DNA from: an uncultured Bacteroides sp.
GTDB lineage: Bacteria > Bacteroidota > Bacteroidia > Bacteroidales > Bacteroidaceae
Assembly (NCBI GenBank): GCA_900766005.1
Contig: CAAFTU010000030.1
Location: 1-64,000 of the forward strand
Reading direction: 5' to 3'
DNA: 64,000 nucleotides
Shown: positions 17,938 through 26,220 of the stretch, piece after piece
Numbering within the stretch: position 1 is the first letter of the stretch
Layout: every line of letters starts with the position of its first letter
Made by a program: the position numbers and the translations under genes
The notes under the pieces: model-generated
The model's input: only the letters and a program-made list of their open reading frames with translations
What the model was told of the DNA's origin: nothing
The model's database searches: none

Positions 17938-18237
17938 TTAATTAAAAGACATATCGGTTTTCTGACTTTCTTTTACATATACCGCCGGAGCCTCGTAGTA
18001 ACTGCTGCCAAGATACAATATATCTTTCGTATCGGCAAGCGTTTTCTCCATTTCGTAGTTGCCAGACAGATAATAGTGTGTAGAGCGTGCTGTGCGTTGT
18101 AGGTCAGTGCGGCTTGCTTCGCTCCTTGCCGGATGATATAGGGCAATTCTATCTACTTTTGTGGCATGCTCAGTGAAGGGTTCATCGTAACATAGCTGAT
18201 AATCAGTGCGCTGTGATGAATGTGAAACAAGGCACAA
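17938..18237 (-). pseudogene. Rhs/YD-repeat protein C-terminal fragment
   Basis: About 99 codons on the minus strand. The part THYYLSGNYEMEKT...DILYLGSSYYEAPAVYVKES has the rhythm of the Rhs core end in Bacteroidetes (H/Y-Y-x-G-N-Y-E followed by L-Y-L-G and a Y-x-A-P-x-V-Y). A 52-base repeat (18086-18137) interrupts the core between RIALY and THYYL. Genuine Rhs proteins exceed 1000 aa; here all N-terminal repeats are gone and only nine residues follow the core, so no toxin domain remains. The first ATG is not a natural start. It ends two bases before the orphan membrane gene. Confidence 0.6.
18086..18137 (+). repeat. 52-bp direct repeat, copy 2 (inside the Rhs fragment)
   Basis: Identical to 17385-17436. 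It is read in frame through the Rhs fragment on the minus strand as an arginine-rich patch (HPARSEASRTDLQRTAR) that does not resemble Rhs sequence, so it looks inserted. The two copies flank about 650 bases that carry the orphan membrane gene. Confidence 0.9.
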
Positions 18238-18459
18238 GTCGAAAAACTATAAGTTATCGCCTTTGATAGACATGTTTCACCCTTCATCTTGCCGATTGTG
18301 GAGAGGAATTTGTGAACGGTTTCACTTGTAGGTGGACTGATTTCGTTCGAACTGAATAGAAGCGTCAAGTTGTTTCGTATCAAGTAGGGAGAAGTGTCAA
18401 CTTTTTCAGTAGCAGAATAATAGAATACAAGTGAATTTTATCTTAACATACTTGTTTTC

Positions 18460-18496
18460 AAAAGCATAGCTTTACCCTTGCTAAAGCTATGCTTTT
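18460..18496. repeat. Large inverted repeat (15-bp stem)
   Basis: AAAAGCATAGCTTTA (18460-18474) pairs perfectly with TAAAGCTATGCTTTT (18482-18496) around a 7-base loop. It could act as a terminator on either strand. The surrounding noncoding stretch 18238-18703 contains this, the next palindrome pair and no convincing gene. Confidence 0.75.
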
Positions 18497-18501
18497 TGCT
18501 T

Positions 18502-18544
18502 CGTAAACCTATAGGTTTTCATCTCAAAACCTATAGGTTTACGG
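18502..18544. repeat. Nested palindromes: AAACCTATAGGTTT twice
   Basis: The 14-base perfect palindrome AAACCTATAGGTTT occurs at 18505-18518 and again at 18527-18540. With their flanks the two copies also form one longer inverted repeat (CGTAAACC... with ...GGTTTACG) around 18519-18526. Such self-complementary units are typical of dispersed extragenic repeats. Confidence 0.8.
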
Positions 18545-18703
18545 ATGCTAAAGTGGCACTTTGTGTAGCTAAATTGGGTATTGTGGTGAAAAAACATGAA
18601 TTTTGTATTTTTAGCTTGCATGGTTGTAGCTATTTCCCGAATTTTGCAAGTATAATACTTATGCGTTTATATAAATTGTTTATTTATTAATTAATCTATT
18701 ACT

Positions 18704-20359
18704 ATGAATGGTAGAATGAATGTATCGTCTCATTTTTTACTTGTGTTTTTTATTTTTTCCCTATCACTTATCTTACCGATAAATGCACAGAACTGCAGTC
18801 CGTTGTCGGCTTTGCTTCCCATGCCCAATGAAGTGGAAGTTTGGGCAGAGAAAGCTCCTTTCCGGTTGACGGCGGAGACGGCTATTGTCACCCAGCTGCC
18901 GGCAGATGAATTTTGTGTGAAGGAATTGCAGCGGCTGCTGAACGAACAGATGCAGCGGGACGTTCCCGTGGCCCAAGGCCGGAAACATCCTGCTTCGGTG
19001 GTGGAGCTGGTGCTGGATGCTTCGGTGGAAGGCAAAGAGCATTATATTTTGGAGGTAACGAAGAAAAAATTGAGTATCAAGGCCAGCACAAAAGCGGGTT
19101 TGTATTACGGGGTGAAAACGCTGGAACAGATTCTGCTGGGAGATGTGTGCCGCACCGAAAAAGGGGAGGTAGCTGCGCTCCGGGTGGATGATGCTCCCCG
19201 CTTTCCTCGGCGGGCACTCATGCTCGACCCTGCCCGTCATTTTTATCCGGTGGAAGATGTGAAATTTTTCATTGAGCAGATGGCGCGCTATAAATATAAT
19301 GTGTTGCAGTTGCATCTCACCGACGATCAGGGCTGGCGGGTGGAAATCGAATCGCATCCCGAGCTGACGCGTCTGGGCGGTTTCTGCAATCCGAAGGCCA
19401 AAGGATCGGAAAACGGATTTTATACGCAGCAGCAGCTGAAGGAGATTATTGCCTATGCTGCCCAGCGCAACGTGGAGGTGGTGCCCGAACTGGATGTGCC
19501 GGGACATACCACGGCCATCGTGGGGGTATTTCCCGAACTGAAGTGTGCTCATTGGCAAAAGGAAAAACACGAGAGCGGGCTGCCTTACCGTTATATGCTC
19601 TGTGCGGCCAACGAGCAGGTGTATGCACTCTATGATGATATCATCCGTGAGGTGGCGGCGTTGTTTCCTTCGCAGCACATTCATCTGGGAGGCGATGAGT
19701 CGATTATCGAAAAGAACTGGAGTTTGTGTCCCCGTTGCCAGGAGCTGAAGAAGAAATTAGGCTACCGGGAAGACCGCCAGCTGATGAATGAGTTTTTCCG
19801 CCGCATATTGACTTCTGTCCGTAAGTATGGCAAGCAGGCCACCTTATGGTGCGAACTGGACAATATCTATATGCCGGCAAATGAATATCTGTTTGATTAT
19901 CCGAAGGATGTGACGCTGGTCACTTGGCGCATGGGGCTCACTCCCAAGTGCATCGAACTGACTGCTGCCCATGGTCATGACCTGCTGATGGCACCGGGTG
20001 AATATGCTTATCTGGATTATCCGCAGCTGAAGGGCGATCTGCCGGAGTTCAACAACTGGGGGATGCCGATTACGACGCTGGAGAAGGCGTATGAGTTTGA
20101 TCCGGGCTACGGATTGCCGGAGGCAGAGCAACGTCATATCGTGGGTGTGATGGGTACGCTGTGGGCCGAAGCCATGCAGGATATCAATCGGGTGACGTAT
20201 ATGACGTATCCGCGCGGCTTGGCGCTGGCTGAGGCCGGGTGGACGCAGATGGCTCACCGGGGATGGAAATCGTTCTGCCGGCGCATGTATCCCAACTTGC
20301 TGCATCTGATGAAGCAGGGAGTGTCGGTGAGGGTGCCTTTTGAGGTGGTGCCGAGGTGA
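18704..20359 (+). CDS. Secreted beta-N-acetylhexosaminidase, GH20
   Basis: Releases terminal GlcNAc or GalNAc from glycans such as mucin or N-glycans by substrate-assisted catalysis. The 551 aa protein has an N-terminal signal peptide (residues about 1-28, ending INAQNC), a GH20b accessory domain (about 30-150) and the GH20 barrel starting at PRRALMLDPARHFYP. The catalytic pair D331-E332 is in HLGGDES. A second ATG at 18719 is an equally good start. No lipobox cysteine sits at a convincing position, so periplasmic location is more likely. It is followed 50 bases later by a secreted SGNH esterase, probably co-transcribed for glycan breakdown. Confidence 0.93.
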   Translation: MNGRMNVSSHFLLVFFIFSLSLILPINAQNCSPLSALLPMPNEVEVWAEKAPFRLTAETAIVTQLPADEFCVKELQRLLNEQMQRDVPVAQGRKHPASVVELVLDASVEGKEHYILEVTKKKLSIKASTKAGLYYGVKTLEQILLGDVCRTEKGEVAALRVDDAPRFPRRALMLDPARHFYPVEDVKFFIEQMARYKYNVLQLHLTDDQGWRVEIESHPELTRLGGFCNPKAKGSENGFYTQQQLKEIIAYAAQRNVEVVPELDVPGHTTAIVGVFPELKCAHWQKEKHESGLPYRYMLCAANEQVYALYDDIIREVAALFPSQHIHLGGDESIIEKNWSLCPRCQELKKKLGYREDRQLMNEFFRRILTSVRKYGKQATLWCELDNIYMPANEYLFDYPKDVTLVTWRMGLTPKCIELTAAHGHDLLMAPGEYAYLDYPQLKGDLPEFNNWGMPITTLEKAYEFDPGYGLPEAEQRHIVGVMGTLWAEAMQDINRVTYMTYPRGLALAEAGWTQMAHRGWKSFCRRMYPNLLHLMKQGVSVRVPFEVVPR

Positions 20360-20367
20360 GCAGAGGT

Positions 20368-20397
20368 GAAAAGTCAATTACAGAAAAGTCAATTACA
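20368..20397 (+). repeat. 15-bp perfect tandem duplication
   Basis: GAAAAGTCAATTACA occurs twice head to tail between the GH20 and SGNH genes. It probably arose by replication slippage and lies just in front of the SGNH start codon. Confidence 0.85.
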
Positions 20398-20409
20398 AAA
20401 TAGAAAGAT

Positions 20410-21072
20410 ATGAAAAAGTTAGTTTGTATGATGCTTTGCCTGTGGGTGGGCATCGGTGCGTTTGCACAGAAGGAAGGTAAATATTCTACTTATTATTATC
20501 AGCGGGCTTCGCTGTTTGAGGTGCTCCCGGTCGACTCGGACGATATCTTGTTTGTGGGCAACAGCATCACCGACGGGGGAGAGTGGTGTGAACTGTTTCA
20601 GAACCCGAATGTGAAGAACCGCGGCATCAGCGGGGACACCACTCAGGGAGTGTACGACCGCTTGGATGCGCTGTTGAAGGGAACACCGGCGCAGATTTTT
20701 CTGCTTATCGGCATCAACAACGTGCCGCGGGGTGAATCGGCCGACAGCATAGCAGCGGGAATCCGGCGCATCGTGCAGCGTATCCGGCAGGAATCGCCAG
20801 CTACGGAGGTGCTGGTGCAGAGTGTGCTGCCTGTCACACCGCAATATGGTAAGTTTGATGGTCACACTTCGCGCTGGCAGCTGGTGCCCGAAATTAACCG
20901 GAGGGTGCGCCGTCTGGCACAGGAGGAGAAGGTGACCTACATCGACCTGTTCAGCCATTTTGCTGACGCAGAGGGAAAAATGAAACCGGAATATACCAAC
21001 GACGGATTGCATCTGAAGGGAAACGGTTATCTGCTCTGGAAGGAGATGGTGCAGCCTTTTCTGAAGAAGTAA
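20410..21072 (+). CDS. Secreted SGNH/GDSL-type esterase
   Basis: Predicted carbohydrate or lipid ester hydrolase, 220 aa, with a signal peptide cleaved after GAFA (about residue 19). The four SGNH blocks are visible: GNSITDGG (nucleophile Ser, about residue 52), RGISGD (Gly), GINNV (Asn) and NDGLHLKG near residue 198 (Asp and His of the triad). The closest style is the platelet-activating-factor acetylhydrolase-like group, members of which in Bacteroides deacetylate sugars such as sialic acid. Pairing with a GH20 enzyme supports a sugar O-acetyl esterase role, but the substrate is inferred. Confidence 0.85.
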   Translation: MKKLVCMMLCLWVGIGAFAQKEGKYSTYYYQRASLFEVLPVDSDDILFVGNSITDGGEWCELFQNPNVKNRGISGDTTQGVYDRLDALLKGTPAQIFLLIGINNVPRGESADSIAAGIRRIVQRIRQESPATEVLVQSVLPVTPQYGKFDGHTSRWQLVPEINRRVRRLAQEEKVTYIDLFSHFADAEGKMKPEYTNDGLHLKGNGYLLWKEMVQPFLKK

Positions 21073-21108
21073 ATGGGGGTGTTGGGTAAGAACCCAATGA
21101 AAAAACAC

Positions 21109-21116
21109 TATCTTTG
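21109..21116 (+). promoter_or_regulatory. -7 box of metG
   Basis: TATCTTTG matches TAnnTTTG; a TTG at 21082-21084 is 24 bases upstream, wider than ideal. The box lies 44 bases before the metG start codon chosen here, which argues against the upstream in-frame ATG at 21073. Confidence 0.55.
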
Positions 21117-21159
21117 CACACGTGAAATTTGGATAATAATAAAACGCTCGAAATATACG

Positions 21160-23217
21160 ATGGAAAAGAAATTCAAAAGAACCACCGTCACATCGGCTTT
21201 GCCGTATGCGAACGGACCCGTACATATCGGTCACCTGGCCGGTGTATACGTACCTGCAGATATCTATGTGCGTTATCTGCGTCTGAAGAAAGAAGATGTA
21301 TTGTTTGTTGGCGGTTCGGACGAGCACGGGGTGCCCATCACTATCCGCGCCAAGAAGGAGGGGATTACTCCGCAGGATGTAGTGGACCGCTATCATACGC
21401 TGATTAAGGATTCGTTCAAGGAATTCGGTATCTCGTTCGACGTGTATAGCCGTACTTCTTCGCCTACTCATCATCAGCTGGCATCGGATTTCTTCCGTAA
21501 GTTGTATGATAAAGGGGAATTTATTGAAAAGACTTCCGAACAGTATTACGACGAAGAGGCTAAGACGTTCCTTGCCGACCGCTATATTACCGGTGAATGT
21601 CCGCATTGCCACGCTGAAGGTGCGTATGGCGACCAGTGTGAAAAGTGTGGTACGTCTCTTTCACCTACCGACCTTATCAATCCGAAGAGTGCCATCAGCG
21701 GCAGCCAGCCGGTGATGAAGGAAACCAAGCACTGGTATCTGCCGCTCGACAAGCATGAAGCTTGGTTGCGTGAGTGGATTCTGGAAGGTCATAAGGAATG
21801 GCGCCCCAATGTGTATGGTCAGTGCAAGAGCTGGCTCGACATGGGATTGCAGCCGCGTGCCGTGAGCCGTGACTTGGACTGGGGTATTCCGGTGCCGGTA
21901 GAGGGTGCTGAAGGCAAGGTGTTGTATGTGTGGTTTGATGCGCCTATCGGCTACATTTCCAACACGAAGGAACTGTGTGATGCTCATCCCGAAAAGGGCA
22001 GCTGGGAAACGTGGTGGAAGGATCCTGAAACTCGGCTGATTCACTTTATCGGAAAGGACAACATTGTGTTCCACTGTATCGTGTTCCCGGCGATGCTGAA
22101 GGCGGAAGGAAGCTATATCTTGCCGGACAATGTGCCGAGTAATGAGTTTCTGAATCTGGAAGGCGACAAGATTTCGACTTCACGCAACTGGGCGGTGTGG
22201 CTGCACGAATACCTGGCCGATTTCCCCGGCAAACAGGATGTGCTCCGCTATGTGCTTACGGCCAATGCACCTGAAACGAAGGACAATGACTTTACGTGGA
22301 AGGATTTCCAGGCCCGCAACAACAATGAGCTGGTGGCTGTCTACGGTAACTTCGTGAACCGTGCGCTGCAGCTGACGAAGAAGTATTTCAACGGGGTGGT
22401 GCCGGCTTGCGGCGAACTGACCGATTATGATAAGGAAACACTGAAGGAGTTTGCCGATGTGAAGTCGGAAGTGGAAAAGCTGCTCGATGTGTTCAAGTTC
22501 CGCGATGCTCAGAAGGAAGCCATGAATCTGGCCCGCATCGGAAACAAGTATCTGGCCGACACGGAACCGTGGAAACTGGCAAAGACGGATATGGACCGTG
22601 TGGCTACGATTCTGCATATCTCTCTGCAACTGGTGGCCAACCTGGCGATTGCTTTCGAACCGTTCTTGCCGTTCAGCAGCGAGAAGTTGCGTAAGATGCT
22701 GAATATGGAAACATTTGAATGGAGCGAACTGGGTCATACCGATCTGCTGGCTGCTGGACATCAGTTGGGCGAACCTGAACTGCTCTTCCAGAAGATTGAG
22801 GATGAGGCTATCCAGGCTCAGACAGACCGTCTGGCTGATATCAAGAAGGCCAATGAAGCAGCCAACTACAAGGCTAATCCGGTGAAACCGCTTGTTTCGT
22901 TTGAAGATTTCGAAAAGCTGGATATCCGTGTGGGTACGGTGCTCGAATGTGAGGCAGTGCCCAAGATGAAGAAACTGCTGAAGTTCAAGATTGCCGACGG
23001 ACTGGAGAACCGCACGATTGTGAGCGGTATCGCTCAGCATTACAAGCCGGAAGAACTGGTGGGCAAGCAGGTGCTCTTTATTGCCAACTTTGCTCCCCGT
23101 CAGTTTAAAAACGGACTGGTGAGTGAGGGTATGATTCTTTCTGCCGAAAACTACGACGGTTCGCTGGCCGTGACTTCGTTGTTGCGTGAAGTGAAGCCGG
23201 GTAGTGAAGTGAAGTAA
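21160..23217 (+). CDS. metG: Methionyl-tRNA synthetase
   Basis: Charges tRNA-Met with methionine. The 685 aa product starts MEKKFKRTTVTSALPYANGP with the class I HIGH motif as HIGHLAG shortly after. Zinc-binding cysteines are in CPHC and CEKC near residues 148-165. The KMSKS-type motif is K337-I-S-T-S. The anticodon-binding helical domain follows, and a C-terminal Trbp111-like tRNA-binding domain (about 575-685, starting FEDFEKLDIRVGTV). The start at 21160 was chosen because the upstream extension is unconserved and overlaps the promoter. The flippase gene begins 3 bases after its stop. Confidence 0.96.
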   Translation: MEKKFKRTTVTSALPYANGPVHIGHLAGVYVPADIYVRYLRLKKEDVLFVGGSDEHGVPITIRAKKEGITPQDVVDRYHTLIKDSFKEFGISFDVYSRTSSPTHHQLASDFFRKLYDKGEFIEKTSEQYYDEEAKTFLADRYITGECPHCHAEGAYGDQCEKCGTSLSPTDLINPKSAISGSQPVMKETKHWYLPLDKHEAWLREWILEGHKEWRPNVYGQCKSWLDMGLQPRAVSRDLDWGIPVPVEGAEGKVLYVWFDAPIGYISNTKELCDAHPEKGSWETWWKDPETRLIHFIGKDNIVFHCIVFPAMLKAEGSYILPDNVPSNEFLNLEGDKISTSRNWAVWLHEYLADFPGKQDVLRYVLTANAPETKDNDFTWKDFQARNNNELVAVYGNFVNRALQLTKKYFNGVVPACGELTDYDKETLKEFADVKSEVEKLLDVFKFRDAQKEAMNLARIGNKYLADTEPWKLAKTDMDRVATILHISLQLVANLAIAFEPFLPFSSEKLRKMLNMETFEWSELGHTDLLAAGHQLGEPELLFQKIEDEAIQAQTDRLADIKKANEAANYKANPVKPLVSFEDFEKLDIRVGTVLECEAVPKMKKLLKFKIADGLENRTIVSGIAQHYKPEELVGKQVLFIANFAPRQFKNGLVSEGMILSAENYDGSLAVTSLLREVKPGSEVK

Positions 23218-23220
23218 GGC

Positions 23221-24672
23221 ATGAATGAACAGCAATCACTAAAAGATAAAACAGCAAAAGGATTATTTTGGGGCGGGTTCAGCAACGGCGTTCAGCAGTT
23301 GCTGAACCTGCTTTTCGGTATTTTCCTGGCTCGTCTGCTTTCTCCTGCAGACTATGGCATGGTGGGAATGCTTGCCATTTTTTCCCTGATTGCCAGCTCC
23401 ATTCAGGAAAGCGGGTTCACAGCGGCACTGGTCAACCGGAAAGAGGCCACGCATGCCGACTATAATGCGGTGTTTTGGTTTAATGCCTTTGTCAGCCTCT
23501 TGCTGTATCTTCTGTTGTTTCTCTGTGCTCCGCTGATTGCCGCATTTTATGGTATTCCGGAGCTGACTTCTCTGGCCCGCTATTCTTTTATCGGGTTCTT
23601 TATCTCCAGTCTGGGGATTTCTCACAGTGCTTATCTGCAGCGTCATCTTATGGTGAAGCAGCGGGCTGTCTCGTCTGTGCTGGCATTGGTCGTTTCGGGC
23701 ATTGTCGGCGTCACGCTGGCTTATTGCGGATTTTCTTACTGGGGCATTGCTACGCAAAGTATGGTTTATGTGGCTGTGTGCACAGCTTGTTACTGGCATT
23801 ACACCCGGTGGCGTCCCACCTGGCCGATCGATTTTTCACCGGTGCGTGAGATGTTTGGCTTCAGCGGGAAACTGCTGGTGACTAATATCTTCAATCATAT
23901 CAACAATAACCTGTTTTCTGTTCTGCTGGGTAGGCTGTATTCCGAACAGGAGGTGGGGTATTATAACCAGGCCAACAAGTGGTGTGGCATGGGGCAGCAA
24001 TTCATAGCGGGCATGATCAACGGGGTGGCACAACCGGTGCTCAGGCAGGTGGCCGATGACGTGGAGCGTCAGAAGAGGGTGTTCCGCAAAATGCTTCGCT
24101 TCACTGCTTTTGTCTCTTTTCCTGCCTTGTTGGGCTTGGCGCTCATTGCAGAAGAACTGATTATCATTACCATTACCGACAAATGGCTGTTCAGTGTGCC
24201 TATGCTGCAGATTTTGTGCATCAGCGGGTCTTTTTATCCCATTGCTCATCTGTATCAGCAGCTCATTATCAGCAAAGGGAAGTCGACGGTGTATATGTGG
24301 AACACCCTTTCCTTGGGACTTTTGCTGCTGCTGGGCGTGATGCTGGTGCATCCGTATGGCATTTATGCGATGCTGGCTGTGTATGTGTCTATTCAGATTT
24401 TGTGGCTGCTGACCTGGCATTATTTTGTGCAGCAGGTCATCGGGCTGAAGTTGCGTCATGCCTTGGCCGACATTTTGCCGTATGCCTTGATTGCGGCGGC
24501 GGTGATGGCCGTTACATATTATGTTACGTTCTCCATCGATAACTGTTACTTCCGGTTTGTCTGCAAAATGGGATTGGCTGTTGTGCTTTATGTGGCTGCC
24601 ATGTGGGCGAGCCGTTCGGTCACTTTCAAGGAGAGTCTTGCTTTTTTCACTAAAAAGAAAATCAATGACTGA
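23221..24672 (+). CDS. Oligosaccharide flippase, Wzx/MOP superfamily
   Basis: Membrane transporter of 483 aa with about 12-14 helices that is expected to flip undecaprenyl-linked oligosaccharide across the inner membrane. The N-terminus GLFWGGFSNGVQQLLNL and the stretch LLSPADYGMVGMLAIF near residue 40 are typical of the polysaccharide synthesis exporter families (RfbX/Wzx, PST). It opens the glycan locus and begins 3 bases after metG, so it is probably read from the metG promoter. No Wzy polymerase or ligase is visible nearby, so the glycan may be assembled as a single unit. Confidence 0.9.
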   Translation: MNEQQSLKDKTAKGLFWGGFSNGVQQLLNLLFGIFLARLLSPADYGMVGMLAIFSLIASSIQESGFTAALVNRKEATHADYNAVFWFNAFVSLLLYLLLFLCAPLIAAFYGIPELTSLARYSFIGFFISSLGISHSAYLQRHLMVKQRAVSSVLALVVSGIVGVTLAYCGFSYWGIATQSMVYVAVCTACYWHYTRWRPTWPIDFSPVREMFGFSGKLLVTNIFNHINNNLFSVLLGRLYSEQEVGYYNQANKWCGMGQQFIAGMINGVAQPVLRQVADDVERQKRVFRKMLRFTAFVSFPALLGLALIAEELIIITITDKWLFSVPMLQILCISGSFYPIAHLYQQLIISKGKSTVYMWNTLSLGLLLLLGVMLVHPYGIYAMLAVYVSIQILWLLTWHYFVQQVIGLKLRHALADILPYALIAAAVMAVTYYVTFSIDNCYFRFVCKMGLAVVLYVAAMWASRSVTFKESLAFFTKKKIND

Positions 24673-24773
24673 CGAACTGGTGGCATCGTTTTCACCGGAC
24701 GTACAACACACTGAACGAATCGTTGGTACAGGCATGCAGCCGGATGGCTGCTGCCTATCTGCAGACTCATTAA
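24669..24773 (+). pseudogene. Possible short gene remnant
   Basis: A short open frame after the flippase stop reads LTNWWHRFHRTYNTLNESLV and ends AAAYLQTH before TAA at 24771-24773. It has coding-like composition but no start and no recognised family. It may be the last piece of a deleted glycan gene, or chance. The rest of 24673-24852 holds only the promoter box of the next gene. Confidence 0.2.
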
Positions 24774-24818
24774 GACAAAAATTCAACAGGGTGTGGTGTC
24801 TTGCAATCAATTAATTGC

Positions 24819-24826
24819 TACTTTTG
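24819..24826 (+). promoter_or_regulatory. -7 box inside the glycan locus
   Basis: TACTTTTG matches TAnnTTTG and lies 26 bases before the start of the cytidylyltransferase-SDR gene, suggesting a separate transcription start for the CDP-ribitol/LicD/glycosyltransferase genes. No well-spaced -33 element is present. Confidence 0.4.
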
Positions 24827-24852
24827 TATCGTATCATCATTGGCATATAGAC

Positions 24853-26220
24853 ATGAAAAGAAATATAGCTATCATACTGGCAGGAGGAGTGGGGAGCCGA
24901 TTGGGGCTGTCAACTCCCAAGCAGTTTTTCAAGGTGGCGGGCAAAATGGTGCTGGAACATACGGTGGATGCGTTTGAAAGCAATCCGCATATCAACGAGA
25001 TTGCCATTGTGTCCAATCCGTTTTACATCTCCAATATTGAGTCTGCCATCATCAAGAATGAATGGAAAAAGGTGAAGAAAATACTGAAAGGCGGAGCGGA
25101 AAGATATCATTCCAGCCTTTCTGCCATCAAGGCGTATGAGGGAGAAGAGGTGAATCTGATTTTTCATGATGCGGTGCGTCCTTTGGTCAGCCAGCGGATT
25201 ATCAACGATGTGATTGATGCTCTGCAGCGGTATAAGGCGATTGATGTGGCAATGCCGGCCACGGATACGATCATTGAGACTGAGGGGGACTTTATCCGGA
25301 GCATTCCCGACCGCAGCCGGCTGAAACGGGGACAGACTCCGCAGGCTTTTGAGATCGAAACCATCCGGCGGGCTTATGAGATTGCTTTGCAGGATCCGCA
25401 GTTGAAGGTGACCGACGACTGTGGTGTGGTGGTGAAGTATTTGCCTGATGAACCGGTGTATGTGGTGACGGGTGAGGAAAGCAACATGAAGCTGACGTAC
25501 AAAGAAGATACGTACCTGCTGGATAAGTTTTTCCAGTTGCGCAAAAGCGAACTGAGAGACATGTCCGGTGAGGAGCAGCAGTGGCAGGATAAGGTGGCTG
25601 TCGTGTTTGGAGGTAGTTATGGCATCGGAGCGGATATTGCGGCTCTTTTGCAGGAAAAAGGGACCCGGGTGTTTTGCTTTTCGCGTAAGCTGAATCATAC
25701 GGATGTGGGCAACAAGGAGCAGGTGGCTGCTGCGCTCCGGCTGGTGTACCGGCAGACACAGCGGATTGATTATGTCATCAATACAGCGGGGGTGCTGAAC
25801 AAGGAACCGCTGGTGGCAACGGATTATCAGACGATTGCCGGTGCGGTGAACACGAATTATCTGGGCACGGTACATGTGGCGCTGGAGGCTTATCCTTACT
25901 TGAAGGAGAGCAAGGGCAAACTGCTGTTTTTCACGTCCAGTTCTTATACGCGCGGCAGGGCTTTCTATAGCATTTATTCGTCCACGAAGGCGGCTATCGT
26001 CAATTTTGTGCAGGCCATTGCTCAGGAGTGGGAATCGCAGGGCATCTGCGTGAACTGTATCAATCCGGAGCGTACCAAGACGCCGATGAGGGTCCGCAAT
26101 TTCGGTGTGGAGCCTGAAGACAGTTTGCTTTCTTCTCAGAAAGTGGCTCAGGTGTCTGTGCAGTCTTTGCTTACCGATTTTACCGGTCAGGTGATTGATG
26201 TAAAGAGGGAGGAAGTATGA
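24853..26220 (+). CDS. Bifunctional cytidylyltransferase (IspD-like)/SDR, predicted CDP-ribitol synthesis
   Basis: A fusion of 455 aa. Residues 1-230 form an IspD-type nucleotidyltransferase with LAGGVGSR (9-16), PKQ (22-24), HDAVRPLVS and DDCGVVVKY. Residues 245-455 form a short-chain dehydrogenase with GGSYGIG (253-259) and catalytic Y375-x-x-x-K379. The same domain order is known from Bcs1/Acs1 of Haemophilus capsule loci, which reduces ribulose 5-phosphate and makes CDP-ribitol, and from human ISPD/CRPPA. A housekeeping MEP-pathway role is unlikely because the gene sits in a glycan locus and is fused to an SDR. Start at 24853 chosen because the barrel strand begins MKRNIAIILAGG. It overlaps the next gene by 4 bases. 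Confidence 0.85.
   Translation: MKRNIAIILAGGVGSRLGLSTPKQFFKVAGKMVLEHTVDAFESNPHINEIAIVSNPFYISNIESAIIKNEWKKVKKILKGGAERYHSSLSAIKAYEGEEVNLIFHDAVRPLVSQRIINDVIDALQRYKAIDVAMPATDTIIETEGDFIRSIPDRSRLKRGQTPQAFEIETIRRAYEIALQDPQLKVTDDCGVVVKYLPDEPVYVVTGEESNMKLTYKEDTYLLDKFFQLRKSELRDMSGEEQQWQDKVAVVFGGSYGIGADIAALLQEKGTRVFCFSRKLNHTDVGNKEQVAAALRLVYRQTQRIDYVINTAGVLNKEPLVATDYQTIAGAVNTNYLGTVHVALEAYPYLKESKGKLLFFTSSSYTRGRAFYSIYSSTKAAIVNFVQAIAQEWESQGICVNCINPERTKTPMRVRNFGVEPEDSLLSSQKVAQVSVQSLLTDFTGQVIDVKREEV

Noticed and set aside
18153..18383. 76-codon open frame on the minus strand next to the Rhs fragment
   Set aside because: It overlaps the Rhs fragment in another frame and shows no domain or signal; it is probably chance.
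18478..18690. 70-codon open frame over the palindromes
   Set aside because: Most of the frame is made of the AAACCTATAGGTTT repeats and their flanks, so it is more likely repeat sequence than a gene.
21073..21159. N-terminal extension of metG
   Set aside because: It contains the -7 promoter box, is unconserved in character, and begins directly after the previous stop codon.
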